A DNA stretch of 64,000 bases from CAAGNP01 sp045595965 (GTDB lineage Bacteria; Bacteroidota; Bacteroidia; Bacteroidales; UBA932): NCBI GenBank assembly GCA_045595965.1, contig JAZOBN010000028.1, forward strand, positions 77,004-141,003, given 5' to 3'. The notes below the pieces were generated by a model, which saw only the letters and a program-made list of their open reading frames with translations, ran no database searches and was not told the DNA's origin. Position numbers and translations under genes: made by a program. Within the stretch, counting starts at the first letter, position 1; each line of letters opens with the position of its first letter. Shown here piece after piece: positions 52,155 through 60,354 of the stretch.

Positions 52155-53225
52155 ATGATAAAACTGTTTGTTAGATTATTTTTTTTCAGCCTGCTCCTGC
52201 TCCCTGCGTCGTGTATGAAGTGGGAGTATGGTCTGGAAGAGAAGTTCGATACTTCAACTTCACCTCAAGGACTTTTTATATGTAATGAGGGTAATTTCCA
52301 ATACGGGAATGCAACACTTTCGTACTACGATCCTGAGACCAAAAATCTCCAGAATGAGATTTTTTACCGTGCTAATGGGATGAAACTCGGAGATGTGGTG
52401 CAATCTATGACAATTCGTAACGGAGTAGGTTGGATAATCGTGAACAACTCACATGTGGTATTCGCAATAGATATTAATACCTTCAAGGAGGTGGGGCGTA
52501 TAACAAACTTGACATCACCTCGCTATATCCATTTTATCTCAGATGAGAAGGCCTATATCACCCAGATATGGGACAATAGAATCTTCATCGTAAACCCTAA
52601 GCGATATGAGATAACAGGGTATATAGAGGTTCCCAATATGGGTATGGAGTCTGGTTCTACTGAACAGATTGTGCAATATGGGAAATATGTTTTTGTAAAC
52701 TGCTGGTCCTATCAGAACAGAATCCTGAAGATTGATACAGAAACAGACCAGGTTGTCGATGAACTGGTGGTGGGTATTCAACCGACATCGCTGGTGATGG
52801 ATTGCAACCAGAAGCTATGGACCGTAACTGATGGAGGGTATGAAGGGTCTCCATATGGACATGAAGCACCCTCCCTATACAAAATCGACGCTGCAACTTT
52901 CAAAATTGAGAAACAATTCAAATTCAAGTTTGGGGATGCACCATCAGAGGTGCAGTTGAATGGATCAAAGGATAAATTGTATTGGATCAATGAAGATATC
53001 TGGGAGATGGATGTAACTGCTGAAAGGATACCTACACAACCATTTATCCCATATAATGGTACTATATACTATGGCCTTACGGCCGACCCTTACTCAGGAG
53101 ATGTCTATATCGCCGATGCTATAGACTATGTGCAGCCCGGCAAAGTGTATCGCTATTCTCAAAACAGAGAACTGCTGGATGAATTTTATGTGGGGGTTAT
53201 CCCTGGAGCATTTTGCTGGAAATAA
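52155..53225 (+). CDS. btuG: BtuG-like beta-propeller lipoprotein (DUF5074-type)
   Basis: 356 residues. The lipoprotein signal ends at the Cys of LLPASCMKW (residue 20). The mature part has repeated strand patterns typical of a YncE-like seven-bladed propeller, such as GLFICNEGNFQYGNATLSYYD near 39 and IYYGLTADPYSGDVYIADA near 311. BtuG in Bacteroides is the very tight surface cobalamin binder that hands B12 to BtuB, and its gene stands next to btuB and under a B12 riboswitch, as here. The gene symbol rests on this context. Confidence 0.78.
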   Translation: MIKLFVRLFFFSLLLLPASCMKWEYGLEEKFDTSTSPQGLFICNEGNFQYGNATLSYYDPETKNLQNEIFYRANGMKLGDVVQSMTIRNGVGWIIVNNSHVVFAIDINTFKEVGRITNLTSPRYIHFISDEKAYITQIWDNRIFIVNPKRYEITGYIEVPNMGMESGSTEQIVQYGKYVFVNCWSYQNRILKIDTETDQVVDELVVGIQPTSLVMDCNQKLWTVTDGGYEGSPYGHEAPSLYKIDAATFKIEKQFKFKFGDAPSEVQLNGSKDKLYWINEDIWEMDVTAERIPTQPFIPYNGTIYYGLTADPYSGDVYIADAIDYVQPGKVYRYSQNRELLDEFYVGVIPGAFCWK

Positions 53226-53240
53226 GGGGGAAATCTTGTT

Positions 53241-55271
53241 ATGAAAAAGTATCTTTTGTTATTGCCTTTGGCAATGTTTTTTACCTCTTTCACCAATGGT
53301 CAGGGGAGGGTTAACAATATCCCACCGGCAGTGGTCTATGGGGAGCGTACTATGAAAGAGATAGGGGTGCAGCAGACAAAGCTCGATTCACTGCAGCTGA
53401 AGGAGAATATCGCCCTTTCGATGGCAGATGTCCTCACGTTCAACTCCTCCATTTTTGTAAAGAACTATGGGCGTGCCACCCTCTCCACCGTGGCGTTCAG
53501 AGGTACCTCTCCATCCCACACACAGGTGTCATGGAACGGGATGAAGATCAATAATCCTATGCTCGGCATGACCGATTTTTCGATGATTCCTTCCTATTTT
53601 ATCGATGATGCTTCACTCCTTCACGGAACCTCCTCTGTAAATGAGACAGGTGGGGGTCTTGGTGGTGCTGTGAAGCTCTCATCCCGCCCTGCTCAGAATG
53701 AGGGCTTCGGTCTGCAATATGTGCAAGGGGTGGGCTCCTTTAAGACATTTGACGAGTTTCTCCGTCTAACCTGGGGTGATGAACATTGGCAGACCTCTAC
53801 CCGTGCAGTTTACTCCTCTTCTCCTAACGAGTTCGAGTACCGTAATCACGACAAGAAGGAGAATGTCTATGATGAGGATATGAATATCATAGACCAATAT
53901 TACCCCATAGAGAAGAACAAGAGCGGCTCGTTCAAGGATCTGCACCTTCTCCAGGAGGTTTACTACAATACAGGTCGTGGGGACCGCTTCGGACTCAATG
54001 GGTGGTATATAAATTCAAACAGGGAGCTCCCTATGCTTACTGTAGATCATGGAGAGGATACCGATTTTGAGAACCGGCAGAGGGAGCAGACATTCAGAGG
54101 GGTTCTCTCATGGGATCATCTTGATGACAGATGGAAAATGGGTGCAAAAGGGGGGTATATCTATACCTGGATGGCGTACGACTACAAGAGAGATGTCGGT
54201 AATGGGAATATGGCACATATGACTCAATCCCGCAGTAAGATTAACACCATATACGGTCAGGCAGACGGCGAGTATTATATAGGTAAGAAATGGCTTTTTA
54301 CAGCTAATTTGTCTGCCCATCAGCACTTTGTAGAGAGTCGAGACAAAAATATTATCCGTCAGGATGGAAACAAGGCTGTGGTTGGCTACAAGCAGGCACG
54401 TATAGAGCTATCAGGCTCAGTCTCTGCCAAATGGAGACCTTCAGACAGATTTGGAATATCTGCAGTCATAAGAGAGGAGCTGTGCGGAACAGAATGGACA
54501 CCGGTTATACCAGCCCTCTTTCTGGACGGTGTAATCTCCAAAAAGGGAAATATTATTGCCAAAGCCTCTGTCTCAAGAAACTATAGATTCCCTACTCTGA
54601 ATGACCTCTATTTCCTCCCCGGTGGAAATCCGGACCTTAAGAAGGAGAGTGGCTGGACTTATGACGCAGGGTTGTCATTTTCAGTAGGTAAGGAAGGAGT
54701 GTATACTCTGTCTGGCTCAGCAAATTGGTTTGATTCGTATGTAAAAGACTGGATTATATGGCTCCCTACTCCCAAAGGATTTTTTTCTCCTGATAATATT
54801 AAGGATGTCCATGCTTATGGTATTGAGTTGCAGGGTGACCTTTCGGTTGCATTGGCTCCGGAGTGGAGTCTGAAGCTGGATGGTAATTTCTCCTGGACCC
54901 CATCGGTCAATGTCGGTGAACCCCGCACCCCTGCAGACCAGTCGGTAGGGAAACAGTTGCCCTATGTTCCAGAACTATCTTCAACCGTTACCGGTACTAT
55001 CAGCTGGAGGAGCTGGTCATTTCTGTACAAATGGTGCTATTATAGCGAAAGGTATACGATGTCGAGCAATGATGTTACCTTGACAGGGAAATTGCCCCCT
55101 TATTTTATGAGCAATATTACCCTGGAGAAGGGGCTTTCGTTCAAGTGGGCAGAGATCTCGCTCAAAGGGATTGTCAATAACCTTTTTGACGAAGAGTATC
55201 TCTCGGTCCTTTCGAGACCGATGCCAGGTATAAATTTTGAAATTTTCGTAGGGATTACCCCTAAATTTTAG
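53241..55271 (+). CDS. btuB: BtuB-like TonB-dependent cobalamin receptor
   Basis: 676 residues, outer membrane. Signal peptide (about 1-20), then a plug domain (about 40-160) with SMADVLTFNSSIFVKNYG and VAFRGTSPSHTQVSWNG, then a 22-strand barrel ending with the aromatic FVGITPKF. It lacks the SusC-type N-terminal extra domain and is in the range of BtuB proteins. It follows the BtuG-like gene by 15 bases and ends the riboswitch operon; no BtuCDF inner-membrane transporter is in the window. Substrate is inferred from the riboswitch. Confidence 0.82.
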   Translation: MKKYLLLLPLAMFFTSFTNGQGRVNNIPPAVVYGERTMKEIGVQQTKLDSLQLKENIALSMADVLTFNSSIFVKNYGRATLSTVAFRGTSPSHTQVSWNGMKINNPMLGMTDFSMIPSYFIDDASLLHGTSSVNETGGGLGGAVKLSSRPAQNEGFGLQYVQGVGSFKTFDEFLRLTWGDEHWQTSTRAVYSSSPNEFEYRNHDKKENVYDEDMNIIDQYYPIEKNKSGSFKDLHLLQEVYYNTGRGDRFGLNGWYINSNRELPMLTVDHGEDTDFENRQREQTFRGVLSWDHLDDRWKMGAKGGYIYTWMAYDYKRDVGNGNMAHMTQSRSKINTIYGQADGEYYIGKKWLFTANLSAHQHFVESRDKNIIRQDGNKAVVGYKQARIELSGSVSAKWRPSDRFGISAVIREELCGTEWTPVIPALFLDGVISKKGNIIAKASVSRNYRFPTLNDLYFLPGGNPDLKKESGWTYDAGLSFSVGKEGVYTLSGSANWFDSYVKDWIIWLPTPKGFFSPDNIKDVHAYGIELQGDLSVALAPEWSLKLDGNFSWTPSVNVGEPRTPADQSVGKQLPYVPELSSTVTGTISWRSWSFLYKWCYYSERYTMSSNDVTLTGKLPPYFMSNITLEKGLSFKWAEISLKGIVNNLFDEEYLSVLSRPMPGINFEIFVGITPKF

Positions 55272-55279
55272 GTGGTATT

Positions 55280-56503
55280 TTACACTTTCAGCTTGATGTG
55301 GATTTTTCCTAACAAGTGGGTGGTCCATACGCATAGCAGTGAGAACAGAAGGCAGGTGAGTACCCCGAGAATTCCACTGTTGCACCACTCAGGACGGGTT
55401 GTCCCGACTCCGATAAGTTCCAGAAGGCAATACCAGATATTGGGGACAAGGTAACAGGTCAGAGTAGCGGTACCTGCTGCCTTTATTATGTTGAACCAAT
55501 TTTCTTTGCCCTCTGCAACTGCCCATGAAATAAGGGCATACATCCCCACTGCCGCTGCACTTGAGTAGAATACCCAAGGAATTGTTGCCTGAATTTTGTT
55601 GACAATCCAGAATTGGTTTGAAACCAACCCTAAGATGATCAGGGTGGTGGTAGCACCAGCAGCACACAAAGCTCTCCTCTTCCAGTTCCATCCCCTGCTC
55701 TTGATATCTGCTACCGACAGAATTATTCCCCCCATGGTTAGAGCACAATGGGCACCTGTGTCAATGTGGATAGCCCCGGCAAAAGCGTAGAGAGCGTGGT
55801 TGGAGGGTAGATTCAAGATTGGATGTCCGAGTGGAGTGCAATTGCATCTTAGCATACACCACAGGACGAAGAATCCCCAGATGGAGATCAGGATACCCAA
55901 TTTGTCACGTACAAAATAGTATATGAAAGCACATACGAGATATGTCCAGCCTATAAGTCCAAGAATACCCCACCATTTGGGTCTTAGCATATTCCCACCT
56001 CTGTCGAGGAAGATAATTCCAAGAAATATAAGCAGGGCGATTCCCAACCATTTGAGACCCTTGTAGATGAATTTTTTCCTATTGTCGTCAGTTTTTGGAT
56101 AGCTATTCCAAATAAGGATAAAAGAGGTAACGAGCAATAGTTTGTACACAAGAGAGTTCATCCCAACTTCAGGGGAGAGTCCCCCTTCGGTGTTTACAAG
56201 AAATACACCCATAATAAGGAGTGCAAGGGTGCGGCTGAGAATATGGCTTGCTACCTGTTGCCCGCTTTTCCCCTTTGAGAATGAATTTTCAAGGGCGTAG
56301 GGTATTGACATTCCGACTACAAACAGAAAACATGGAAATACTACATCCGAGAGTCCGAAGTAGTCTTCGGTCATTCCTGCATGTCCCATCCATTTGGGAA
56401 AGGTTATATTCCATAAATCATTGACAAATACCATAAGGGTCATTGTTATTGCGCGTAGAATATCTATAGCACTGTTTCTTGTTGCGAACAGATTTGTTGT
56501 CAT
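55280..56503 (-). CDS. NagX/HGSNAT-like membrane acyltransferase (DUF5009)
   Basis: 407 residues with about 11 membrane helices. The start, ATRNSAIDILRAITMTLMVF, is the typical opening of this family (a NSAIDILR segment with conserved Asp). Bacterial members related to heparan-alpha-glucosaminide N-acetyltransferase are linked to transport or acetylation of amino sugars; a function has not been shown for this copy. It is convergent with btuB (eight bases apart), with no terminator seen, and divergent from gltS. Confidence 0.82.
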   Translation of the reverse strand: MTTNLFATRNSAIDILRAITMTLMVFVNDLWNITFPKWMGHAGMTEDYFGLSDVVFPCFLFVVGMSIPYALENSFSKGKSGQQVASHILSRTLALLIMGVFLVNTEGGLSPEVGMNSLVYKLLLVTSFILIWNSYPKTDDNRKKFIYKGLKWLGIALLIFLGIIFLDRGGNMLRPKWWGILGLIGWTYLVCAFIYYFVRDKLGILISIWGFFVLWCMLRCNCTPLGHPILNLPSNHALYAFAGAIHIDTGAHCALTMGGIILSVADIKSRGWNWKRRALCAAGATTTLIILGLVSNQFWIVNKIQATIPWVFYSSAAAVGMYALISWAVAEGKENWFNIIKAAGTATLTCYLVPNIWYCLLELIGVGTTRPEWCNSGILGVLTCLLFSLLCVWTTHLLGKIHIKLKV

Positions 56504-56557
56504 CTTACCTCAAATTGAAATTTGACACAATATTAGTAATTATTCTGACCAATTTTG

Positions 56558-56565
56558 TAAATTTG
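56558..56565 (+). promoter_or_regulatory. Bacteroidota -7 box for gltS
   Basis: TAAATTTG, exact TAnnTTTG, 30 bases before the ATG at 56596. Confidence 0.55.
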
Positions 56566-56595
56566 TCAAGAGAAAACTAAAAACATGTATTAAAT

Positions 56596-57927
56596 ATGGA
56601 AAATTTCACCCCATGGACACTTTTTGTCGATTTTGGAATAGTCGCTGCTCTATTGTTGGTAGGAAAGATTATCAGAGTAAAGGTGAAGGCTGTTCAAAAA
56701 ATGTTTATCCCACCTAGTCTGATTGCCGGATTCCTGGGCCTTGTTTTCGGTCCCGAAGGTTTGGGCTGGTTGCCATTTTCGGGTCAGCTTGGAACCTATG
56801 CCGGTATTTTAATCGCATTGGTGTTCGGTTGTCTCCCATTTACGTCGGCAAAAGCGACAAAGGAGCAGAGGGGGGGAATTGGTAAAATGTGGGCATATTC
56901 ACAGACTGGAATGTTGTTACAGTGGGCATTCGGAGGTCTTTTGGGTATTCTTGTATTATCTCAGATCTGGCCTCTGGATAAAGCTTTCGGAATCTCTATG
57001 CCATGCGGATTTTGCGGAGGGCACGGTACAGCAGCGGCCATCGGAACAGCTTTCCAACGATTTGGTAATGAGGAGATGCTTACACTAGCGATGACAGCAG
57101 CGACAGTGGGTATCCTTGCTTCTGTTTTGTTGGGAATGGTGATGATCAAGTGGGCGACCAGAAAGGGGCATACCTCATATTTGTCTGACTTTTCTGCACT
57201 CCCGGCAGAGTTGAGGACAGGTTTGCTTCCCGAAGATAAGAAAGAGAGTATGGGAGAGTCATCTTGCTCTTCAATCTCCATTGACGGGCTTGCTTTCAAT
57301 CTTGCAGTAGTAGTATTGGTTGCATTTGGCGGATACCTTATAAGCAAGGGGATTAACTTGCTTGTCCCCACATTGGAGTTGCCTGTATTCAGTTGTGCGT
57401 TCATAGTAGGTATATTGTTCAAGTTTGTGATGGATAAGATGAATGTTACTCAATATGTATCTAAAAAGTCTGTAGGACACCTTAGTGGAACATTTACAGA
57501 TTTTCTTGTTGCATTCGGTATTTCATCTATCAAACTCTCGGTGGTCGTTGACTATATCGTCCCGTTAAGTATTTTGCTGGTTTGTGGTCTTGTGGTCACA
57601 TTGTTGTACGTATTCCTGGTGGGACGCCGTATGTTCAAAGGGGACGGGTGGTTTGAAAAATCGATCTTTACATGGGGTTGGTATACCGGAACAATGGCTA
57701 TGGGTATTGCGTTGCTCAGAGTTGTGGATCATGAAATGAGGAGCAGGTGTCTTGATGATTATGCACTTGCATATCTCTTTATTGCCCCAGTGGAAATAGT
57801 CCTGATCACTTTTGCCCCTGTTGCATTTGTCAACGGTTATGGCCTCCATTTCTTGCTGATTGCGTTAGCGGCAGGTTTGGCGATTATTGGAGTTGCCTGG
57901 GCAAAGGGATGGCTGAAGAAGAGGTAA
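56596..57927 (+). CDS. gltS: Sodium/glutamate symporter (GltS family)
   Basis: 443 residues, about 11 membrane helices in two similar halves. The FIPPSLIAGFLGLVFGPEG segment near residue 37, the pore-loop CGFCGGHGTAAAIG near 137 and SVGHLSGTFTDFLVAFGISSI near 292 are typical. Specificity for glutamate is the family assignment; some members differ. A terminator follows, so it is a single-gene unit. Confidence 0.86.
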   Translation: MENFTPWTLFVDFGIVAALLLVGKIIRVKVKAVQKMFIPPSLIAGFLGLVFGPEGLGWLPFSGQLGTYAGILIALVFGCLPFTSAKATKEQRGGIGKMWAYSQTGMLLQWAFGGLLGILVLSQIWPLDKAFGISMPCGFCGGHGTAAAIGTAFQRFGNEEMLTLAMTAATVGILASVLLGMVMIKWATRKGHTSYLSDFSALPAELRTGLLPEDKKESMGESSCSSISIDGLAFNLAVVVLVAFGGYLISKGINLLVPTLELPVFSCAFIVGILFKFVMDKMNVTQYVSKKSVGHLSGTFTDFLVAFGISSIKLSVVVDYIVPLSILLVCGLVVTLLYVFLVGRRMFKGDGWFEKSIFTWGWYTGTMAMGIALLRVVDHEMRSRCLDDYALAYLFIAPVEIVLITFAPVAFVNGYGLHFLLIALAAGLAIIGVAWAKGWLKKR

Positions 57928-57963
57928 TGGCTTTTCGGGATTGTGCCTCTGGTAGAAACCATA

Positions 57964-58003
57964 AAGAAAAGGAGACATCACATTGCAATGTCTCCTTTTT
58001 CTT
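57964..58003 (+). terminator. Terminator of gltS, also usable for tRNA-His
   Basis: AAAGAAAAAGGAGACAT pairs with ATGTCTCCTTTTTCTTT across a nine-base loop (57968-57998), with A-rich and T-rich flanks on either side. Confidence 0.85.
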
Positions 58004-58005
58004 TG

Positions 58006-58080
58006 GGTGGAAGATGGGATTCGAACCCACGACCCCTAGTGCCACAAACTAGTGCTCTAACCAACTGAGCTACATCCACC
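58006..58080 (-). tRNA. tRNA-His (anticodon GTG)
   Basis: Minus-strand cloverleaf: anticodon stem CTAGT / ACTAG around TTGTGGC gives GTG. The extra 5' G (58080) faces C73, the identity mark of tRNA-His. T arm GTGGG TTCGAAT CCCAT. The acceptor stem has a T-T mismatch at pair 6-67. CCA is not encoded. Confidence 0.92.
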
Positions 58081-58106
58081 ATGTATTTATTTCCCGAAAG
58101 GGAATG

Positions 58107-58114
58107 CAAAGATA
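58107..58114 (-). promoter_or_regulatory. Bacteroidota -7 box for tRNA-His
   Basis: CAAAGATA on plus reads TATCTTTG on minus, 26 bases before the tRNA 5' end. A TTCCCGAAAGGGAA hairpin (58091-58104) lies between them. Confidence 0.6.
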
Positions 58115-58125
58115 AAACAATTTTC

Positions 58126-58133
58126 TAAATTTG
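58126..58133 (+). promoter_or_regulatory. Bacteroidota -7 box for the GH3 gene
   Basis: TAAATTTG ends eight bases before the ATG at 58142, so the mRNA has almost no leader. No clear -33. Confidence 0.5.
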
Positions 58134-58141
58134 CGCCCATT

Positions 58142-60301
58142 ATGGTGAAAAAAATATTTCTAATTATTGGTCTGATGTTGGGAAGTGTGATCGGCGTGTC
58201 TGCTCAACATATTGAAAAACAGAGAATTGATGCTCAAATTGATTCGGTTCTAAATTCTCTGACTTTACGTGAAAAAATTGCACAACTGGTAATTGTTGCG
58301 ATCAATTCCAAAAATAGTCCCGAAAGGAAGGCTCAGCAGGATACGCTTGTGTCGATGGAGGGTATCGGGGGGTTGATCGTTATGGATGACAATCTTGCAA
58401 AATCTATGGATCGTGCAAATGAGTTGCAGAGGATGGCTAAAGTTCCACTGCTGATGACCATTGATGGAGAGTGGGGACCAAGCATGCGTTATGATGAATT
58501 TCCTAACTATCCGAGACAGATGCAGTTGGGAGCCCTTTCATCTGATACCCTCATATATAAGATGGGTAGAGCAATCGGTCAGGAGTGCTTATCAGTAAAG
58601 ATACAGGTGAACTTTGCCCCCACCATTGATATAAACAACAATCCTGATAACCCGGTAATCCATGTCCGATCATTTGGGGAGGATAAGGAGAAAGTGGCAA
58701 ACTACGGAGTTGCTTATATGAAAGGTATGCAGGATGTTGGGTTATATACATCTGCAAAGCATTTCCCCGGTCACGGAGATACCAATGTGGATTCACACAA
58801 AGGGCTCCCGGTTCTTACTTTTGATAGAGAGCGTCTTGACTCACTCGAGTTGTATCCTTTCCGCAAACTGATAGATGAAGGGGTGGCAATGGTGATGATG
58901 GCCCATTTGAGTATCCCATCGCTTGATGAGACAGGTACTCCATCCTCAATATCGAAACCCATAGTTACCGGTTTGTTGAGGGAAGAACTTGGTTATAACG
59001 GTATTATCATCACAGATGCACTTGGTATGAAGGGGGTTTCCACATTGATGTCCCCTGAAAAGGTCACATTGGAAGCATATAAGGCAGGTGTCGATATTCT
59101 TCTGATGCCAAATTCTGAGGTAAAGTCGATAGCCTACCTCGAAGAGGCATTCAACAGGGGGGAACTTTCTGTAGATGAACTTGATGCTAAAGTGAGGAAA
59201 ATGCTCCGGATGAAAGCGGAGTCCGGTATGCTTGAGCCGGACTATTGTCGCTATGTAGATACAACCAAACTTGAGGAGAAAACCAATTTGATAGAGCATC
59301 ATGCCCTTATTGAAGAGATGTCAAAAAAATCCCTGACATTGGTGAAAAATGATGGTGTGTTGCCTTTGAAAAACCTTTCCAAGACCAAGATAGCCTATTT
59401 GGGGTACAAATATGACAATAGCGGAGAGGCCTTTTCTTCAGTACTAAACAGGTACGGTGATATCAACATCTTTACAATGCCTAAAGATGCCTCTGTGGAG
59501 CAGTTGAAAGAGTTGAGGCAAAAGGTTGCGAAATATGACCTTGTGATTATCGGATTTCATGGAGTCGGGATCCGTCCGTACCGCAATTTTGACATCAATG
59601 AGGAGTGTTCTTCATATTTTGGTCAATGGGCCAAGGAACAGGATCTGATCGGTATCTATTTCGGATCCCCATATGCTCTCAATAAACTGACCTGGCATAA
59701 GGATTTCAGGGCGTTCCTTGTCTGCTACTCCAACAGTATTCCCAACTCTACCTCTGCTGCACAGCTTCTATACGGAGGAATCCCTGCCCTTGGAGAACTA
59801 CCTGTGGGGACCGATTTGTACCACTATGGCTTTTCGGAGATAATTCCTCAGGCTACACGATTGGAGTTTGTGATGAATTCACTGTGTGATGTTTATAGGG
59901 TAGAAGGGGGTAAAGTGTATGGAACTTCAATCAAGGATGCTGACGGGAAGGATCTGATGTACAATACCCCTGTTATGGTAAGTGAGAAACTTTTGTCAAA
60001 AGGGAAGATGAAGAGGATAGGGGCAAAACTTGGTATGAACAATTCTCGATTTGACCAAAAAACCTTTACAACAACTCTGGACGATCTTTCAAAACTTTGC
60101 TTTGCACTTATGAATGATGGCATGTATGGTGGAGAAAAATGTATTTCCGATGGGGATAAAGATAAATTGTACTCAAAAATGATAGCTCTATACGGAGCAG
60201 AAAGAGAGACATTGAGATATATTTTCAATACAGATAAGGGTGAATTGGTTCTCCTTATGGATTTGGAAGGGAAAAATATAGAATTTGTTGTAAATAAATA
60301 A
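58142..60301 (+). CDS. GH3 beta-N-acetylhexosaminidase-type enzyme with unusual C-terminal tail
   Basis: 719 residues, exported (signal peptide about 1-22). The GH3 domain (about 30-375) carries KHFPGHGDTNVDSH (K206 to H219) with the NagZ-type D217/H219 acid pair and nucleophile D292 in IITDALGMKG, so it should cleave N-acetylglucosamine from muropeptides or glycans. A GH3 C-terminal domain follows (about 390-570). The last 140 residues resemble only the late part of a beta-lactamase-like serine hydrolase (LGMNNSRFDQKTF and a TLDDLSKLCFALMNDG stretch) with no SxxK motif; Bacteroidota homologues of near 1000 residues carry a whole hydrolase domain there. Confidence 0.86.
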   Translation: MVKKIFLIIGLMLGSVIGVSAQHIEKQRIDAQIDSVLNSLTLREKIAQLVIVAINSKNSPERKAQQDTLVSMEGIGGLIVMDDNLAKSMDRANELQRMAKVPLLMTIDGEWGPSMRYDEFPNYPRQMQLGALSSDTLIYKMGRAIGQECLSVKIQVNFAPTIDINNNPDNPVIHVRSFGEDKEKVANYGVAYMKGMQDVGLYTSAKHFPGHGDTNVDSHKGLPVLTFDRERLDSLELYPFRKLIDEGVAMVMMAHLSIPSLDETGTPSSISKPIVTGLLREELGYNGIIITDALGMKGVSTLMSPEKVTLEAYKAGVDILLMPNSEVKSIAYLEEAFNRGELSVDELDAKVRKMLRMKAESGMLEPDYCRYVDTTKLEEKTNLIEHHALIEEMSKKSLTLVKNDGVLPLKNLSKTKIAYLGYKYDNSGEAFSSVLNRYGDINIFTMPKDASVEQLKELRQKVAKYDLVIIGFHGVGIRPYRNFDINEECSSYFGQWAKEQDLIGIYFGSPYALNKLTWHKDFRAFLVCYSNSIPNSTSAAQLLYGGIPALGELPVGTDLYHYGFSEIIPQATRLEFVMNSLCDVYRVEGGKVYGTSIKDADGKDLMYNTPVMVSEKLLSKGKMKRIGAKLGMNNSRFDQKTFTTTLDDLSKLCFALMNDGMYGGEKCISDGDKDKLYSKMIALYGAERETLRYIFNTDKGELVLLMDLEGKNIEFVVNK

Positions 60302-60315
60302 ATTTCTTATATTTG
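60284..60315 (+). promoter_or_regulatory. Promoter of the carboxyltransferase gene
   Basis: TTTG at 60284-60287 and TATATTTG at 60308-60315 with a 20-base spacer; the -33 element is inside the end of the GH3 gene. Confidence 0.7.
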
Positions 60316-60354
60316 TGAATTGCTTAAAACATACTAAAACATTATAAAAGTCAT

